From assembly GCF_047675955.1 (NCBI RefSeq), contig NC_132926.1:15381326-15445325 (forward strand): a DNA stretch of 64,000 bases, in the 5' to 3' direction. A program made the translations under genes and the position numbers. The notes under the pieces were generated by a model, which was not told the DNA's origin, did not search any database, and saw only the letters and a list, made by a program, of their open reading frames with translations. The stretch's first letter is position 1. Each line of letters opens with the position of its first letter. The DNA comes from Chlorocebus sabaeus (taxonomy: Eukaryota; Chordata; Mammalia; Primates; Cercopithecidae). Shown one piece after another: positions 1-12,540 of the stretch.

Positions 1-2304
1 CTTGTAATTCTATTTCTTTTAAAAACAGTAAATTTTAGGACAAAAAGTAGTCATGAAAAACCCTTAATGCTCCACAAATAAGTTAAATAATCCGAGTGGG
101 ATACATACATGTGACTCGTGTGTCATTTCAATAAAAGTGCCTAGAGGGCACTGATTTGCCATGTTTCTATGGATCTGTGTAGCACAGAAAGCACATGTGT
201 AGGTATAACTTGTGAGTAAGCACTATTTACTCTACAAATAAATTACTATGTAGCTTACATTGTTAGGGTCGCATGATAGCCCTATAGCTTAAAAGACTGA
301 AATAACCATGCATTTATCTTGTCACTACAGGTACTTACAGTGTAATTACAAGGTCAACAGTTACTATGCAATTATGTAGTTTCAACATTGTGGTTCTTAA
401 ACAACAAAAAAAGTACACTATTCTCCCAGTACCTGCTGAGAACCCCTTTCCCTATTTCGCCATCCCCACTTGCAAATTTTAAATAGCTGCAATGACATTT
501 TCAAAGGAAAACAAATCAAAGTATCTTTATTGGAATAATAGCTATCTTATAATTATTAAAGACCTCAGACATCTTCTGGTCCAATGCCTCAATTTTCTTG
601 GGAGGATTTATTTTAAATTTTTCTTATGGAATTATATGTAATTTAGAAAGTAACTCAAGATAAAAGGTAACACAAACAGGCATTTTATTTAGCAGCAATA
701 ATTTTTAATGGTTGTTCATTGTGTAGAGTAATGAGATGTGGCACATTTTTGAAAGGGTGCATTTCCTGACTTAATGAAATCAGAACAAAATAATACTAAA
801 TTATAACGTATAGTATCACATCCATAAAGTTTTATTCTTCTCTAGTTCAGATTCTGAATTTATTTCTGTGTGATTCCTTAATATTGACATCACACTGCAT
901 ATAATTTTGTGGTTAGTTGTGTGTTTTTGCGGTGTGACCAAATCTCTTACACATTTCTCTTCCAAAGTATGGTGACTCTGAAATCATGAGTTTCATTAAA
1001 ACCTTATAACTAAAACCCTTCAAATTTTTCCCCTCCTTTATTCAGAGAAGCAGAAGGACACTGCTTTGATAGTCAATATTTGAACAACTCATTCCAAATT
1101 TATTGTAGGTTACTATCATAGAGAGAATAATAAAGAATTTTTTTAATTACTTTAGCTCATAAGAATGGGCTGATAGATATTCCATCAATGTTATGATTCC
1201 CTTGGATGGAGAAATGCTAAATGCTAACCCAAACAGATTTTAAAACCATAATTACTTGGCAAACAGGGGAATCATAGCCAAATAATTATTCATGAGTACA
1301 GATTAAATTCATCTAGATTTTTTTAAAAAATTTCTTATTGAATTCTTCTATCTCTGGCAAAGCCACAGAGCACAGCAATATCAGAGTGGCATTACTTCTT
1401 CAATATGTTTTGCACAAAAAGAGCAAGCTGGGTACAGGGTTGTTTTTTGTTTTTTTTATTTTTTGTTTTGTTTTCTATAGTGTCTTTCTTCTGTCTCTCT
1501 CTAGTGATGAAACACAGATAAGTTACCCAACATCAGTGTGTGTAAATCATTTCAAAAGGGGCACTTGTTCTCTGACGCAGTAGTTCTCTGAAAAGCAAAA
1601 ACAAAGCAATCCTACAAGAAACATCACCACACAACCACCACACAACTTGTTCTCACAATTAAAGACTTACTATGATAATAGGCACCAGCCTGAAAAGCCT
1701 ACTCTATCAAGACAAACGGGCAAAGGTTCTCTTCAAAAGAATCTCAGGATAGGAGGTTTTTGAAATCTCAAGAGAAAGCATCAACTAGCCTCTCTCTTGT
1801 CACCTAATAAAACCAAGAAGCTGACTCAAATAGTTATAAGATTTATCTTCTAATACCTGCTTATAATTGATTTACATATAAAAAGTCTTCCTTTCCATAG
1901 TTCCAAGACCAATTTAGAACTTTCTTTGTAATTCTCACATTATAAATTAAGAAGGCAAAATCAACCATCTGTAGGACATACCAGAGGTTGAATAATGCAA
2001 GGTACAGATGATTACCTTGCTTTTCTGTTAAAAACAAAATGGTTACATGGATACCAAGCGGTGTAGAAAAGCTGGGAAGGAATCCAGATAAGGGATGAAG
2101 GTCAGAGATAACTTTAGCTTCACCTGTGGTTTTTCAATATTGCTTGTAAGAATATTCAGATATTAAATGTAATATGAAATTAAGAAAGTACAAAAGAGAA
2201 ACCACAAGTGATAATAAAGCATACATAAATAAAAACAAAGTATTTCTCCATTAGTTTAAACCAGCTTTCCACTTTGGTGGTAAGAGGTCCACTGATAGTT
2301 TGTT
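1..2304. other. unassigned AT-rich non-coding sequence
   Basis: I recognise no repeat family, exon or RNA gene here. The frames are short and frequently stopped. An 81-codon frame at 1338-1583 runs through a T/G-rich homopolymer-like tract (about 1440-1475) and has no recognisable domain. Ancient unrecognised repeats cannot be excluded by eye. Confidence 0.6.
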
Positions 2305-2675
2305 AGAAATCAAAGGACATTTGCAGGGACATGGATGAAGCTGGAAGCCATCATACTCAGCAAACTAACACAGGAACAGAAAAACAAACAGTGCACGTTC
2401 TCACTCCTAAGTGGGAGTTGAACAAGGAGAACACATGGACACAGGGAGGGGAACATCACACACCGGAGCCTGTCGGGGGGTGAGAGGCTAAGGAAGGGAG
2501 AGCATCAGGACAAATATCTAACGCATACAGGTCTTAAAACCTAGATGATGGATTGATGGGTGCAGCAAACTGCCATGGCACATGGATACCTATGTAACAA
2601 ACCTGCATGTTCTCCACATGTATCCCAGAGCTTAAAGTATAATAAATAAATTTTAAAAAAAGAAATCAAAGGACA
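2305..2675 (+). mobile_element. 5'-truncated L1 (L1PA-type 3' end) with target-site duplication
   Basis: About 340 bp matching the very 3' end of primate L1: the end of ORF2 (gcagggacatggatgaagct near 2323) followed by the 3' UTR (tgatgggtgcagcaaac, then the region before the A-tail ending about 2660). The element is flanked by a perfect 15-bp direct repeat, agaaatcaaaggaca, at 2305-2319 and 2661-2675. The repeat, the 5' truncation and the short A-rich end show target-primed reverse transcription. No ORF remains and it cannot move. The exact L1PA subfamily is not resolved. Confidence 0.93.
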
Positions 2676-3919
2676 GAGAGACTGACCACACTTCAGCCTG
2701 CTTAGTAGAGAGATGCATGGAGAAAACTATAAGTGTGGACACTCACACTGACCTTGTGGTTGCTGGTAGTGAGAAAATGTGTATTATTAGTAGTGTACTA
2801 ACCCATAGAACCTGACCAATAAATGATTCACAATGTATTTATTCCACATTTTAAGTAGGCATGCATTTCAGTGACTGTTCCCATTCCATTTTTGGATGGT
2901 AATTTTCAGTAAGTAAAAAGCACTGTACCTTTAAGTTTTAAATATAAAAAATGACACTGATTAACCTTTAAAATGGTGCCATTTAATCAAAGCAAGTAGA
3001 TCTTTAATGGGTTTTAAATGGACTAATAAATCACAGGTTTTTTGTTTCAACATGGAAATAAACGAAATATTTGGGGGGAAAAAATCCCATTACGTCTCTG
3101 AGAGTGTGTGAGTAGATATGGGCAGGAGGAGAAGTGAAAGACGTCCACACTGAGTTATTTTCCACATGACTGTGATTTGGAAGGTAACCTCAGTACCTTT
3201 TTTTCCCAGTGAGTCTTAATTTGTTAACTTCTTGCTCTGTGTACTTGAAAGCAAGACAGTAAGTCGCTGTATCAGTATGTTTTCAGGAATCTTGACAAAT
3301 TTTTGACTGGAACTAAGAAACATAGTAGAAGGCAATTGATCTATCTCTCAAGGAGAAACTAATCAGAGAAAATGAGTATGTTTTACTCTCTCCACTCTTC
3401 CCTCTGACATTACTAATTCTCCTCAGGTACAAATGAAGAAGCAAGCAACCCTCAATCTTGTAAAGTGCAGATTGGACTCCCTATGTTCAGAGCTCAGTGT
3501 TTGAGTGAATAACCCATTGGTTTGCTTCCGAATGCAGCATTCTGCATGCTTCCCAAGGATGGGCAAGCCCATCTTAGCACTGGAACATATCCTCTGCCTC
3601 CCCTAGAGTTGCTTAATGCAAACCAGTTGAGTGAATAAACTGGATAAAAAGTGACAGCTTGATAATGACAGACTAGCTGTGCTTTTCCTTCAAACTATGT
3701 ACAGTTAAGCATGGGAGAACAAGATGCCATTCATAAGAAATTGATGCTCAACTCTAAATAACCATCACAGGACTAGGTGAGGAAGGTGCCAGGGCAGGGC
3801 TGCGAGGTGAAGGAGAGAGAAGAGGGAATGGAGAGGAGCTGCACCTGCAGAAGAGAATTTAAAAATCAGGTAGAGGATAGGAATGGAAGGGCCTTTCAGC
3901 CAGCCCTTACTGACAGCCA
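2676..3919. other. unassigned non-coding sequence
   Basis: No repeat or coding signal recognised. Short frames only. Confidence 0.5.
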
Positions 3920-4122
3920 CCATTTATGAACACTTAGAATGTACTAGGTACTAAATGGAGTGTTTTACAGGCACCATCTCATTTAATTTATATGGTTTAA
4001 TAATGGTGTTTAGGTGATTAATGTCATGATTTTACAGATAAGGAAACTGAAGAACAGAGAGATAATAAAACTTGTCCCAGTACACATAGATAGCTAATAA
4101 GTCCAGAATTTAGATTCAGAAT
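3920..4122 (+). repeat. MIR SINE
   Basis: The MIR pattern is followed in order: 'tttatgaacacttagaatgt', 'accatctcatttaat', 'acagataaggaaactgaaga' and 'agctaataagtccagaattt'. This is the tRNA-derived mammalian SINE. The copy is highly diverged, as expected for an insertion older than primates, and no target duplication remains. Confidence 0.85.
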
Positions 4123-4639
4123 AATACAGTTTTGGAGGAAATCCCATCTCCCTTCTTCCCCACCAAACAGGTCCATACCCATGGTATCCTTCGCTTCCTC
4201 TTCCTTGTCAAATGCAGCCTTGCATCTGTGCTGTTGATCACATTTCATCCCAGAACTTTATCCTTTAATTATGCCCCCTCATCTCTAGGTCCAGTCTCTC
4301 CATTCTAGTGTCCTCTTCCTCGTCAGCCTCTGAAAGTGCTCAAATCTACACTCCCTCCTCAAACCTATTCCTTGCTCCCTCCATTTTCTCTGGATGCCAT
4401 CTCTTTAAGATGGAAGAGTTGTCCATACCTGGTTTTGCCTACCTTCTCTCTTGCTGCTGCAGTAAGTGTCTGCACAAGCATTCTGAAAACTGCTCCTGTT
4501 GAAGTCACTTATATTTTACTAATAGAGAAACCAAATGGATACTTTTCAGAACTCATCTTACTGTGGCTTGAGGCTTCTGACTCTAGTGACCACCTGTTGA
4601 AACATTACACTCTTGTCCTCTGAAATACGAACCCCACTG

Positions 4640-5225
4640 TTTCTCCATTCCTTGGTAGGCTTCTACACCAGTGGCTCTTCCTTTATGTGCCTAAGACATA
4701 TTGGTGTCACTCAGTGATCCACCTGTGTCATTTTCTTCTGCTAACTCTCTATGTGATCTCAGATGGCCACAATCTCTCATGGTCTTAAACAACACTGTAC
4801 ACCCTGATGGGTTCTTAACCTAGATTGCCAACCCATATTTCTCATCTGAACACTGGAGCTGCATATTTCATTGATTTTTGGACACAGTGACCACATAGAT
4901 GCATGCTGTAACCTAAACTTAACATTTTAAAAACTGATCACATTGTGTTCTTACCATTTTTTTCCTCTCCAAAGTCACTTTTCATCTTCACACCATTCAT
5001 ATAAGTTAAGACCCTGAAGTCATCATACTTGATACTTCAATCTCCCTGACAGTCTTTTTTCTTTGTTCCTCTCCTAAATAGCTCCTCAATCTGCCAAATT
5101 CTCTCTAATAGACCATCTTACTTAGTCACAGTGCAGGCACTTGCCACTCTTGACTGGGCCGATCAGATAGTCTATGTCTTCTGTCTGCCAGTCTCATGCC
5201 TGCCTTTTCTAATGAACCCTCTTCA
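4640..5225 (+). repeat. L2 LINE fragment (5' portion)
   Basis: Resembles the ORF2 end of L2. 'cctaaacttaacattttaaa' (about 4912) parallels L2 'caaacttaacatgtccaaaa', and 'gaagtcatcatacttgatac' (about 5016) parallels 'ggagtcatccttgactc'. The element resumes at 5614 after a CTTT tract and an Alu. Many stops show that it is dead. Sequence from about 4260 may also belong to it, with less support. Confidence 0.65.
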
Positions 5226-5235
5226 ACAGTCTGTC

Positions 5236-5322
5236 TTTCTTTCTTCTCTTTCTTTCTTTCTTTCTTTCTTTCTGTCTTTCTGTCTTTCTGTCTTTCTTGT
5301 CTTTCTGTCTTTCTCTCTCTCT
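5236..5322 (+). repeat. (CTTT)n/(CTGT)n polypyrimidine tract
   Basis: A run of CTTT units interspersed with CTGT units, ending in CTCTCT. It joins the A-tail side of the minus-strand Alu at 5325-5613, so it probably grew from that Alu's A-rich tail. On the plus strand it is almost pure pyrimidine, interrupted by a few G bases. Confidence 0.93.
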
Positions 5323-5324
5323 TT

Positions 5325-5613
5325 TTTATTTGAGATAGAGTCTCGCTCTGTCACCAGACTGGAGTGCAGTCTCGGCTCACCGCAACTTCTACCTCCAGGG
5401 TTCAAGAGATTCTCCTGCCTCAGCCTTCCGAGTAGCTGGGACTACAGGCGTACACCACCATACCCAGCTAATTTTTGTATTTTTAGTAGAGATGAGGTTT
5501 CACCATGTTGGCCAGCATGGTCTCAATCTCTTGACCTCATGATCCACCTGCCTCAGATCATGCCTTGGCCTCCCAAAGTGCTGGGATTACAGGCATGAGC
5601 CACCACGCTCAGC
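5325..5613 (-). mobile_element. Alu (AluS-like) inside an L2
   Basis: Full-length dimeric Alu read as complement: 'gagatagagtctcgctctgt' at the 3' end, the central 'ctaatttttgtatttttagt' linker, and 'ggcctcccaaagtgctggga' near the 5' end. It carries an extra short segment ('cagatcatgccttgg', about 5555) that looks like a local duplication. Open frames covering it (5131-5598 and others) are Alu and L2 artefacts. Confidence 0.95.
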
Positions 5614-6168
5614 TTAGAGCAGTATTTCCAAAACACAAATCAGACAATGCTTTACATCTGCATAAACCCTTCACTGCCTTCCCTCTGCCAATATCTTTAG
5701 CTAGACTATGTGAAATTTGTCCACCACTTTCCTCTTCAGTTCTGTCTCTCAACACTTGCCCCGTCATTCCCAGGTCTCCCACACAATTAGGTATCCCAAA
5801 CGTGATGCAGTTTTTCACATCTCTGGATATTTGCGCACCCAATTTTATGTTTTCACCTTAAATGCTCTTTCTTGCCAATGAAACATCTATTTTCTCTTCA
5901 ACACCCCACACAGATATAAATTACCTTCTCCTTGAAACAGTTTTTGGTCTTTCCCCGACAGAAATAAACATTCCTTTCTTTGACTGTATCTGCAAATTGC
6001 ATGTTGATTTTAGCATTTACACTTTATACTATAATTTTATCTTTATGCAAGTCTGTCTACCTTACAAAACTTTGAAATAAAAAGCCGTCTTTTCAATCAT
6101 TTTGTTACTTCCAGCACCTGTCATAGGGCTTATCACATGGTAGGTGCTTCATAAACTATTGTTGAGCT
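5614..6168 (+). repeat. L2 LINE fragment (3' end)
   Basis: Continuation of the L2 at 4640. It ends with the recognisable L2 terminus 'agcacctgtcatagggctta' and 'catggtaggtgcttcataaa' (6113-6155), which in the consensus reads '...cacatagtaggtgctcaataaa'. The two L2 parts are collinear across the Alu, so the L2 came first. Confidence 0.8.
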
Positions 6169-6307
6169 AAACTAGACATTGGATAAAGACCTTTTGTTTC
6201 AAGGTTAAGCAAATGAAGAGGTAACTTCAATTATTTTACAAATAGTAATCAGAATGACATAGAAGTAATTTAGCCACAGAACAAATTTATTTTGGAGATC
6301 AATAAAT

Positions 6308-6475
6308 TAGAAGTCAGGAATGTATCTTTCCACAGACTGCGGTGTCACTGGCCAACTGGAAGTCCTTGGACAAGTCCTTTATCCCTGCTGGATCTAAGCA
6401 TCCCATCTGGAAAGTGAGGTAAACAAGATAATCCCTAAAATCTCTTTAGCTTTCAATCATCTATTTTGTTATGAG
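6308..6475 (-). repeat. MIR-like SINE fragment
   Basis: The complement of the MIR-type core is visible: 'cttggacaagtcctttatcc', then 'catctggaaagtgaggtaaa', then 'aatctctttagctttcaatc'. The last portion resembles the MIR-related family whose end reads 'ggtcccttccagctctaaaa'. The copy is old and diverged, and the family assignment is tentative. Confidence 0.6.
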
Positions 6476-9400
6476 GTCATACCTGACCATATAGGCTAAT
6501 ATTCAAAAATAAGGATGAATCTGACTGAACAATTGACCTACCAAAAAAAAAAATCCTATTTGTTGTAAATAACTAGAGATATAAGTAGAAAGGATAACAA
6601 ATTGCTTCCAACCATCTTCCAAAAAGTATTTCTATAACTGAATCTTTTCATACTTAGTTCTAAAAAAAACCTCTCAAAACTGTCTTGGAAAACAGTCATT
6701 TGGCTAGGAAATGTACGTCTTTATAGACACATCAAAGGCATCTCTCTACCTTTTCCCACACATGTTTGAATCAAGTACACAATCATATTATAATTCATGG
6801 TTCTAAGTTTCCCCCAAAAATATCAAATTTGTCTTTGATTCCACACATCCTGAATATTTATATACCTTTCAAGTCAATGTAGTTTATTGAAGAAAGAACA
6901 CAGTTCAGTCACATCTATTAAATATTAAGTATTTTGCTGCAGAAGTAGATACAGGTACACAGCTGTGTGATCACAACCTCCAGAGATACGATCGTGATGC
7001 TACTTCCCCCTCCTTTTGGTTGCAAGTGAGGAAAAAACTGTGCTAAAAGAAAACTTGCTTAAATAACGTGGTGAGCAATAAGGTGGTGTGAAAATGAAAT
7101 GTGTTTGAAGTTGCGTATTACATGGAAAGGAACACTACCATAATTCATAGTGATTAATGTTAATGTCAAAAATATTAAAGAAGTAATAATGATTTGTATC
7201 TTCATGTAATGGGCTACCCTTTCTTTGATCTTTTATTCCCTTTGATCAAGGAAATTAACGGGTAATAAATTTCAAACCAATAAAGATGGATTCATTCTCC
7301 CCCAGCACATTGGTCAGCCTGTGGGAATAACTTCCCCAGGAGGTCAGACAGACAAATGCTAAGGCTGGGGTTAAAAAGGGATCAGATAATTTTATGACCA
7401 TTAATAACATTTCCCTTGCTGCAAACTCAAACACAGATAAGGGGAATCCAGTCATCCTTTTGGGCTTAGACTAATTACCTTCTGGGTCACAAAGACACTG
7501 CTAGGCCAGCACACAGCATGGACCACTTGCACCCTTTTGGCCGGGGGGGTTCTTCCATTTCAGTGAAGAACAAAGTCAGCTAAAGACCCTTACTTAGAGG
7601 CCCTAAAACCTGAAAAGAATATGGTACTTCTTCTTTTGTTTGTAATTTTTTAAAAGAACCAAAATACAAAATCATAAATGCATAATTTTATGCATGTGCT
7701 GAAATTAAAATGGATTTTGTCCCCTAGATTTTCTTTTTGGTTACAAAATTCAAGACTCTGTTTTTAAAGCTAAATTGTTCACAACATTTTGATGTTTCTG
7801 CTTTCCTAGAACTCTGGACACTTCACAGTTTGCCTATCAGGTAATTGGACACTTAGTGGAATGATACTCACAGCCAAGGGAATCAACACATGCAGGGTTC
7901 CCTGGCTCAAGTCCAGAGCAGAGGAGCAGAATCTGTTTCAGGAACTCTGCTTCTCAAAGCATTGGTAGTAGTTGTGGATTTTTGAAACCTTTAGTTTGTG
8001 CTGGTTGTGTAAATTAGGGCCTGGGGAGGGAATCTTCTCTATCAAAGGTATTACCTATGACATTCCTTAGGTACTATTTCTATACCTCTAAAGAGATCCA
8101 AAGCTGCACCAATATTACTGTGTAGTGCCTGGAAAGTGTTGAATACAACCAGAGGATGCATTCAGTAAACACTGTATGCCACAACTTCAATGCCAGTGTC
8201 TAAGGCAATGCATAAGATTTACTTGATTTATCACCTGCATGCATGTGGCCCTTAGTTTACTGCATTTTCCTCCCTTTTCAGCAAATGTCTGATGTGTCAT
8301 GGAAAAGTGAATGCATCTTATTGGTATCTGATAACCTAAGGGCCATTGAAAACTGACCACCATATTGCTAAATCATTCTATTCACAGCTATTAATAGCAG
8401 GATCTCACAATTCTCGTAATAGACTTATAATATACAGACACAATTTACTTCCATAAAACTGCAGGAGTATAGTTCTAGTTGGCTGTGGTGTGAAAAAATT
8501 CCAGATCATCAATAATTTATTTCAAAGATTCTTTAAAGCTCAATATATGCATAGATTTCTAACTACAGTAAAACAAAATTAATAACTATAAGTGGGGAAA
8601 ATATTATATATATATGTTTAGAATTTATAAAATACAGTGTATAGAAATATATTTTTCCCTTTGCATAGTAATTCATTTAGACCTCTGCAAAGAAGAATAG
8701 CTGTTGAAAAAGAAGGGTTTTTTCAAAACCGGATTCAGACATAAGGTCCATAAGTTATGGATAGGTATTCAAGGTCTCCAATAGCACTCTTAGATATCTG
8801 CAAGTTTGTTATCTCACAGGAACTCTGTAATGTCACCTCTTTTCTGCTAAATCTTTGATTGGCTTCTGTGTTCCTGACACTAGTGTCAGGAGCTGATTGC
8901 TGTTTAGTATTTCAGTTTAGTGCTTAGACTTAGAAGGCCACACAGCTCACCTGAGTACTTTATCTTCAGCCTTCTTCCAACCCATTTCAAGCCTGCCTCG
9001 ATTGTTAACTTCAAATCCAAGATTTACACTAAGGTTTGCTTCTTCCAGGACAAGAGCTGCATGGCCTTGTAGGTCTAAGCACTACACTGAAATAGTAAAC
9101 AGCAATCAACTTGTGATACTAGGGTCGGGAACAACATTCTTAGAAAGTTTTGTTGTAAAGCAGAGAACAGAAATAGGGCAGTAGCTAGACAGGAGTGTAA
9201 GATGAGGAGATTTGTCTTTTGATATAGTGAAAATAACAGCATGTTTGGAAATACTTACGGATGAGTAAATGAATCTTATAAATCCTATTTCTGCCACCAG
9301 ACAGAAGGCAGTGTCTCTATGCGGACAGATACACGCCTGTTGTAAATACCAGAAACAGAAGATTATTTGAGTCTTAATTTGAAGACTAAGCCCTCCAAAT

Positions 9401-9645
9401 GCAACCATGTCTTCAAACACAACTCCTCTCAGAAGGTATATTTGTGGAGCATTAGCTGAGGTGAACCCCTGTGCTTTTTTTCTTTCTTCATTTATGATAA
9501 TAAAAGATCAACTCATTTATTCTATACTCAAGGTACAGAAAATCCATTTCAAACCTTTAGTTATTTTAGATATAGTTGTAAGTTTGAAAAAATAATAAAT
9601 CTTTAAAGTGAAACCAATGCTAACACTGATGTAAGGCTTCATATG
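6476..9645. other. unassigned non-coding sequence
   Basis: No family recognised with confidence. 7255-7560 is slightly richer in GC and may be an old repeat I cannot name. Frames at 9002-9184 and 9106-9420 are short, overlap on opposite strands and have no known domain. Confidence 0.5.
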
Positions 9646-10095
9646 TCATAGATGCACAGGTGTTTTTGGTAGCACCCAATCAAAGTCTGATGTCACCATG
9701 ACTTTTTTTTTTAAATTGATATTTGCATCTGCTACCACAATCAGAAAGGAAAGCAAAATATGGCTATACAATTGCAGTATGAGCAGAGGCCACATTGGCC
9801 TCAGGTGAACAAATATATTACCACTAGTACTATTTCTATGAGCATAGCTGCCTAATATGCAAATTACAATGCTAATATCAGAGGTATGATAGTCCGAGTT
9901 TCCTGGCCAGTGCCTCTCCGAGGACACCCTATCAACACCTAGAATCTCTGCACTGGCAAGAAATCCTGAGGTTATGAAATCCAAGATTCTCCCCAGTGCA
10001 AGGGTCTGCACCAGCATCTCTTGCGTTGAACCAGTCAGTCTTTGTCTGTTTGCAAACATCTGGAGATAGCAGCTCACTCTCACAGGAACACCCAA
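9646..10095 (-). other. 149-codon open frame, no recognised domain
   Basis: An uninterrupted minus-strand frame from ATG to stop. The predicted protein has one hydrophobic stretch near its C-terminal half (WPLLILQLYSHILLSFLIVV) but no signal peptide at its start and no motif I know. There is no visible promoter, exon junction or poly(A) context supporting transcription. It lies outside any repeat I can name, so it is listed as an open frame and not as a gene. Chance occurrence is the most likely explanation. Confidence 0.15.
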
Positions 10096-12299
10096 CTCCA
10101 GTGTTTAAAAACAGCTCTGAACATGTTAAAGTTGTAATTTAGGTTAGTGTATAATCTCCCTTCCTAGAATGCTTCTGGTTTGATTCGATGAAGACATACA
10201 GAATTAAATAGAGTCTTTCTTCCACAATATATAAAGATTGGCACCAAATTCTCTTTACATCTTTTATTTTACAAGCTAAATATGCCCCTTGCCCCTATAT
10301 CTGTTCCTTAGTTGGCAAGGATCTCAGATGCTTCATCATCCTGTCACCTTCTCTTGATGTTTACATTTCTTACTAAATTTCTTTGCAGCCAAATTTGGGC
10401 TTCATTTCCAAAAACTACAAGAGAGAAAAAGCAAATCTCAAATAAAAACTGAGTATACCGAGTCCAAGGAGATTCCAAGCTGTTTCACTGAAAGAAAGTC
10501 TCATCACTGACTTTATATTCTTATTAATCTCTAAAAGCAAAAAGGTAAGTGTTAAGTTGAAAGGATGGAATTACACAGGTATAAGGCGAAAAGAAACTAG
10601 TCTTGGCCACTACTCCTATTCAAGACCGTTCTTGTGGGGATGGCTATTTTCTGCTGTTTAAGGAGAATCTGGCCCAACTCTGTAACTTTTCTAATCACTC
10701 TCAGATAAGAAAAGTCTTTAAATGACTTTTAGTTAACAAAGATGCTCTTGTTCAATAATTAAAATGTTCACTGCAAGATATTAATTTAAACAACTCCACA
10801 GTTCATTTAAAGTTAAATGATTACATCTCTCCTCCCTCAACCCTGCTTCAAGCCTACAATCCCTGGTCCTAGAGGACAGTCATGGTCCTTTGTATATCAG
10901 TTTATTGTTTTACATTTCTCCCCTTCCTCTATTCCCAGCTCTGTTGCCCTGGTTTCTGATGCTTCCAGGATTGCAGCAAGGGAGCAGAGAAGGTATAACA
11001 GGTACAGGTTACAAAAGAACTCATGTGACCAGTACTGATGCAACCTGGCCATGGAGTCCTTTGGTCACGGAAGATGTTTCATGCCTGACTGTTCTAAGAT
11101 TTTCTCCTGCACCCTCTGCCATTATGAGGACTTCTCCACTGCAGATCCCATGAGGGAAGCCAATGTGTCTACTGACTGCAATTAAGAATGTCCCTCAGTC
11201 CTCATCCCACAGGCATCTCCAGTCTCTTTCTCCTGTGTCTGTTCTGCTTTCCAGGAGGCCTCCTTTGGGAAAGGTTCTCCCACAAAGAGTACAGAGAACA
11301 CACATCGTTTCCTTCAGCAGAATTCGGAAGCATAGGCCATTCCTAAGCAGTCCCTCTCCTTTCTCCTACCCCTAGCCATGTTGTCTCTTCTTATATTCTT
11401 TGGAAGTGGGAGTGGGTCTTGAACCCTCTGTGCCTAAGAGACTGCAGGAGACCCGAGTCACTCTCTGAAGACTTACTGAAGGGACCAAGGTGACAGGCAC
11501 CGTCCTTGCCCCTCCACAAGTGCCTGCACCTCTTTCCAAGAAATGTCTCCTTCCCTTTACAGTTCCTCTCTTTGCCTCTCTTGCCTCTGTTATAGGAAGC
11601 AGTTAAGTGGTCATCTTGGGGTGGCAAAAGCAGTTTCAGGCACTCCTTCTGTAAATTTTGCATGGTTGGGCTAGGACCCTGTGATAGGATGGAAGGAATT
11701 AAGGTCTGAGATAGAAAAGGAACAGAAAGAGTGTCCCAATATAACTCTCTCTTTAGTAACAAACTGAAAATAGCCAGCAATGAATCCACATAGTTTTTAT
11801 TTCTGGATATATTTGAACAAGTATCTAAACAAAGAAGTTAAAAAACAAAAATCTCCAAATCATAGAACTTAGTGAAAACAACAGTAATAAATAGAAGTGA
11901 TTTATAGTACCTGAGCTCAGTTAAGAAAAATTTTCTCCTGAAATGATTACCTAAGTACCTCCAGAAGTCAAATTACCATAACATAGCTTCAAGCTTGCTG
12001 CACAATGATATTGGAGTCCTGTTTTCCAAAAAATGAAAAATAGCAAGTTTATGAAGTAATTAGTTAAAATCTTCCTCAAAATACAATGTAAAATGTCCTT
12101 GTCGGAAATGAGGAAAGCAATAAATCTTTACATTTATTAATTATGCACCCAATCTTTTCTTAATAGAAACTAAGGATTCACAAATTCTAGTTTCCAAGCC
12201 AAATTCAGATCAAGGGAGAGATATTTTGTTGAAAATGGGATTGAGGATCCCAAAGCAAAGTAGAATTTAAATGACAAAATATATTCAGTGTGGGAGAGT
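10096..12299. other. unassigned non-coding sequence
   Basis: No repeat assigned. 10930-11790 is somewhat richer in GC and contains overlapping short frames on both strands (11163-11375 plus, 11391-11789 minus). None shows a domain. An old LTR or other repeat could be hidden here, but I cannot identify one. Confidence 0.45.
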
Positions 12300-12540
12300 T
12301 TGCCAAGTCTCACTTAACATCTTCATTAACGATTTAGGCCAGAAGAATAACAGGTTAATTAAACCTACAGATAATACTAAGTTAATGGGAAAGGCAAAAA
12401 CTAGTAAGAGATCATAAGAAGTCTTTGGAGTTTAGAAAGAGAAGCAGGAAATAAAAAAGAATTTGAGAAGGTGAATGTTTAACAGGATAAGGCCCTTGGA
12501 AAGCAGGACAGCTAAAAGCAAATTCAACCGATTATGCAGA
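12300..12540 (+). repeat. CR1/L3-type LINE fossil with remnant reverse-transcriptase frame
   Basis: Translation of 12316-12396 gives 27 unbroken codons beginning NIFINDLG and containing PTDNTKLMG. In CR1/L3 reverse transcriptases the corresponding region reads roughly 'IFINDLD...FADDTKL'. The catalytic FADD box is changed to PTDN, so the copy is inactive. Downstream DNA such as 'gcaaattcaaccgattatgc' parallels the CR1 segment encoding 'KFN...'. This is an ancient amniote LINE remnant. Confidence 0.65.

Noticed and set aside
541..600. MIR-like words around 'cttctggtccaatgcctcaa'
   Set aside because: The match is too short and isolated to call a repeat with confidence.
2305..2675. Active L1
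   Set aside because: Only about 340 bp of the 3' end remain. There are no ORFs.
5131..5598. 155-codon plus-strand frame
   Set aside because: It runs from L2 sequence through the CTTT tract (giving repeated serine-phenylalanine-leucine) into the complement of an Alu. It is a repeat artefact.
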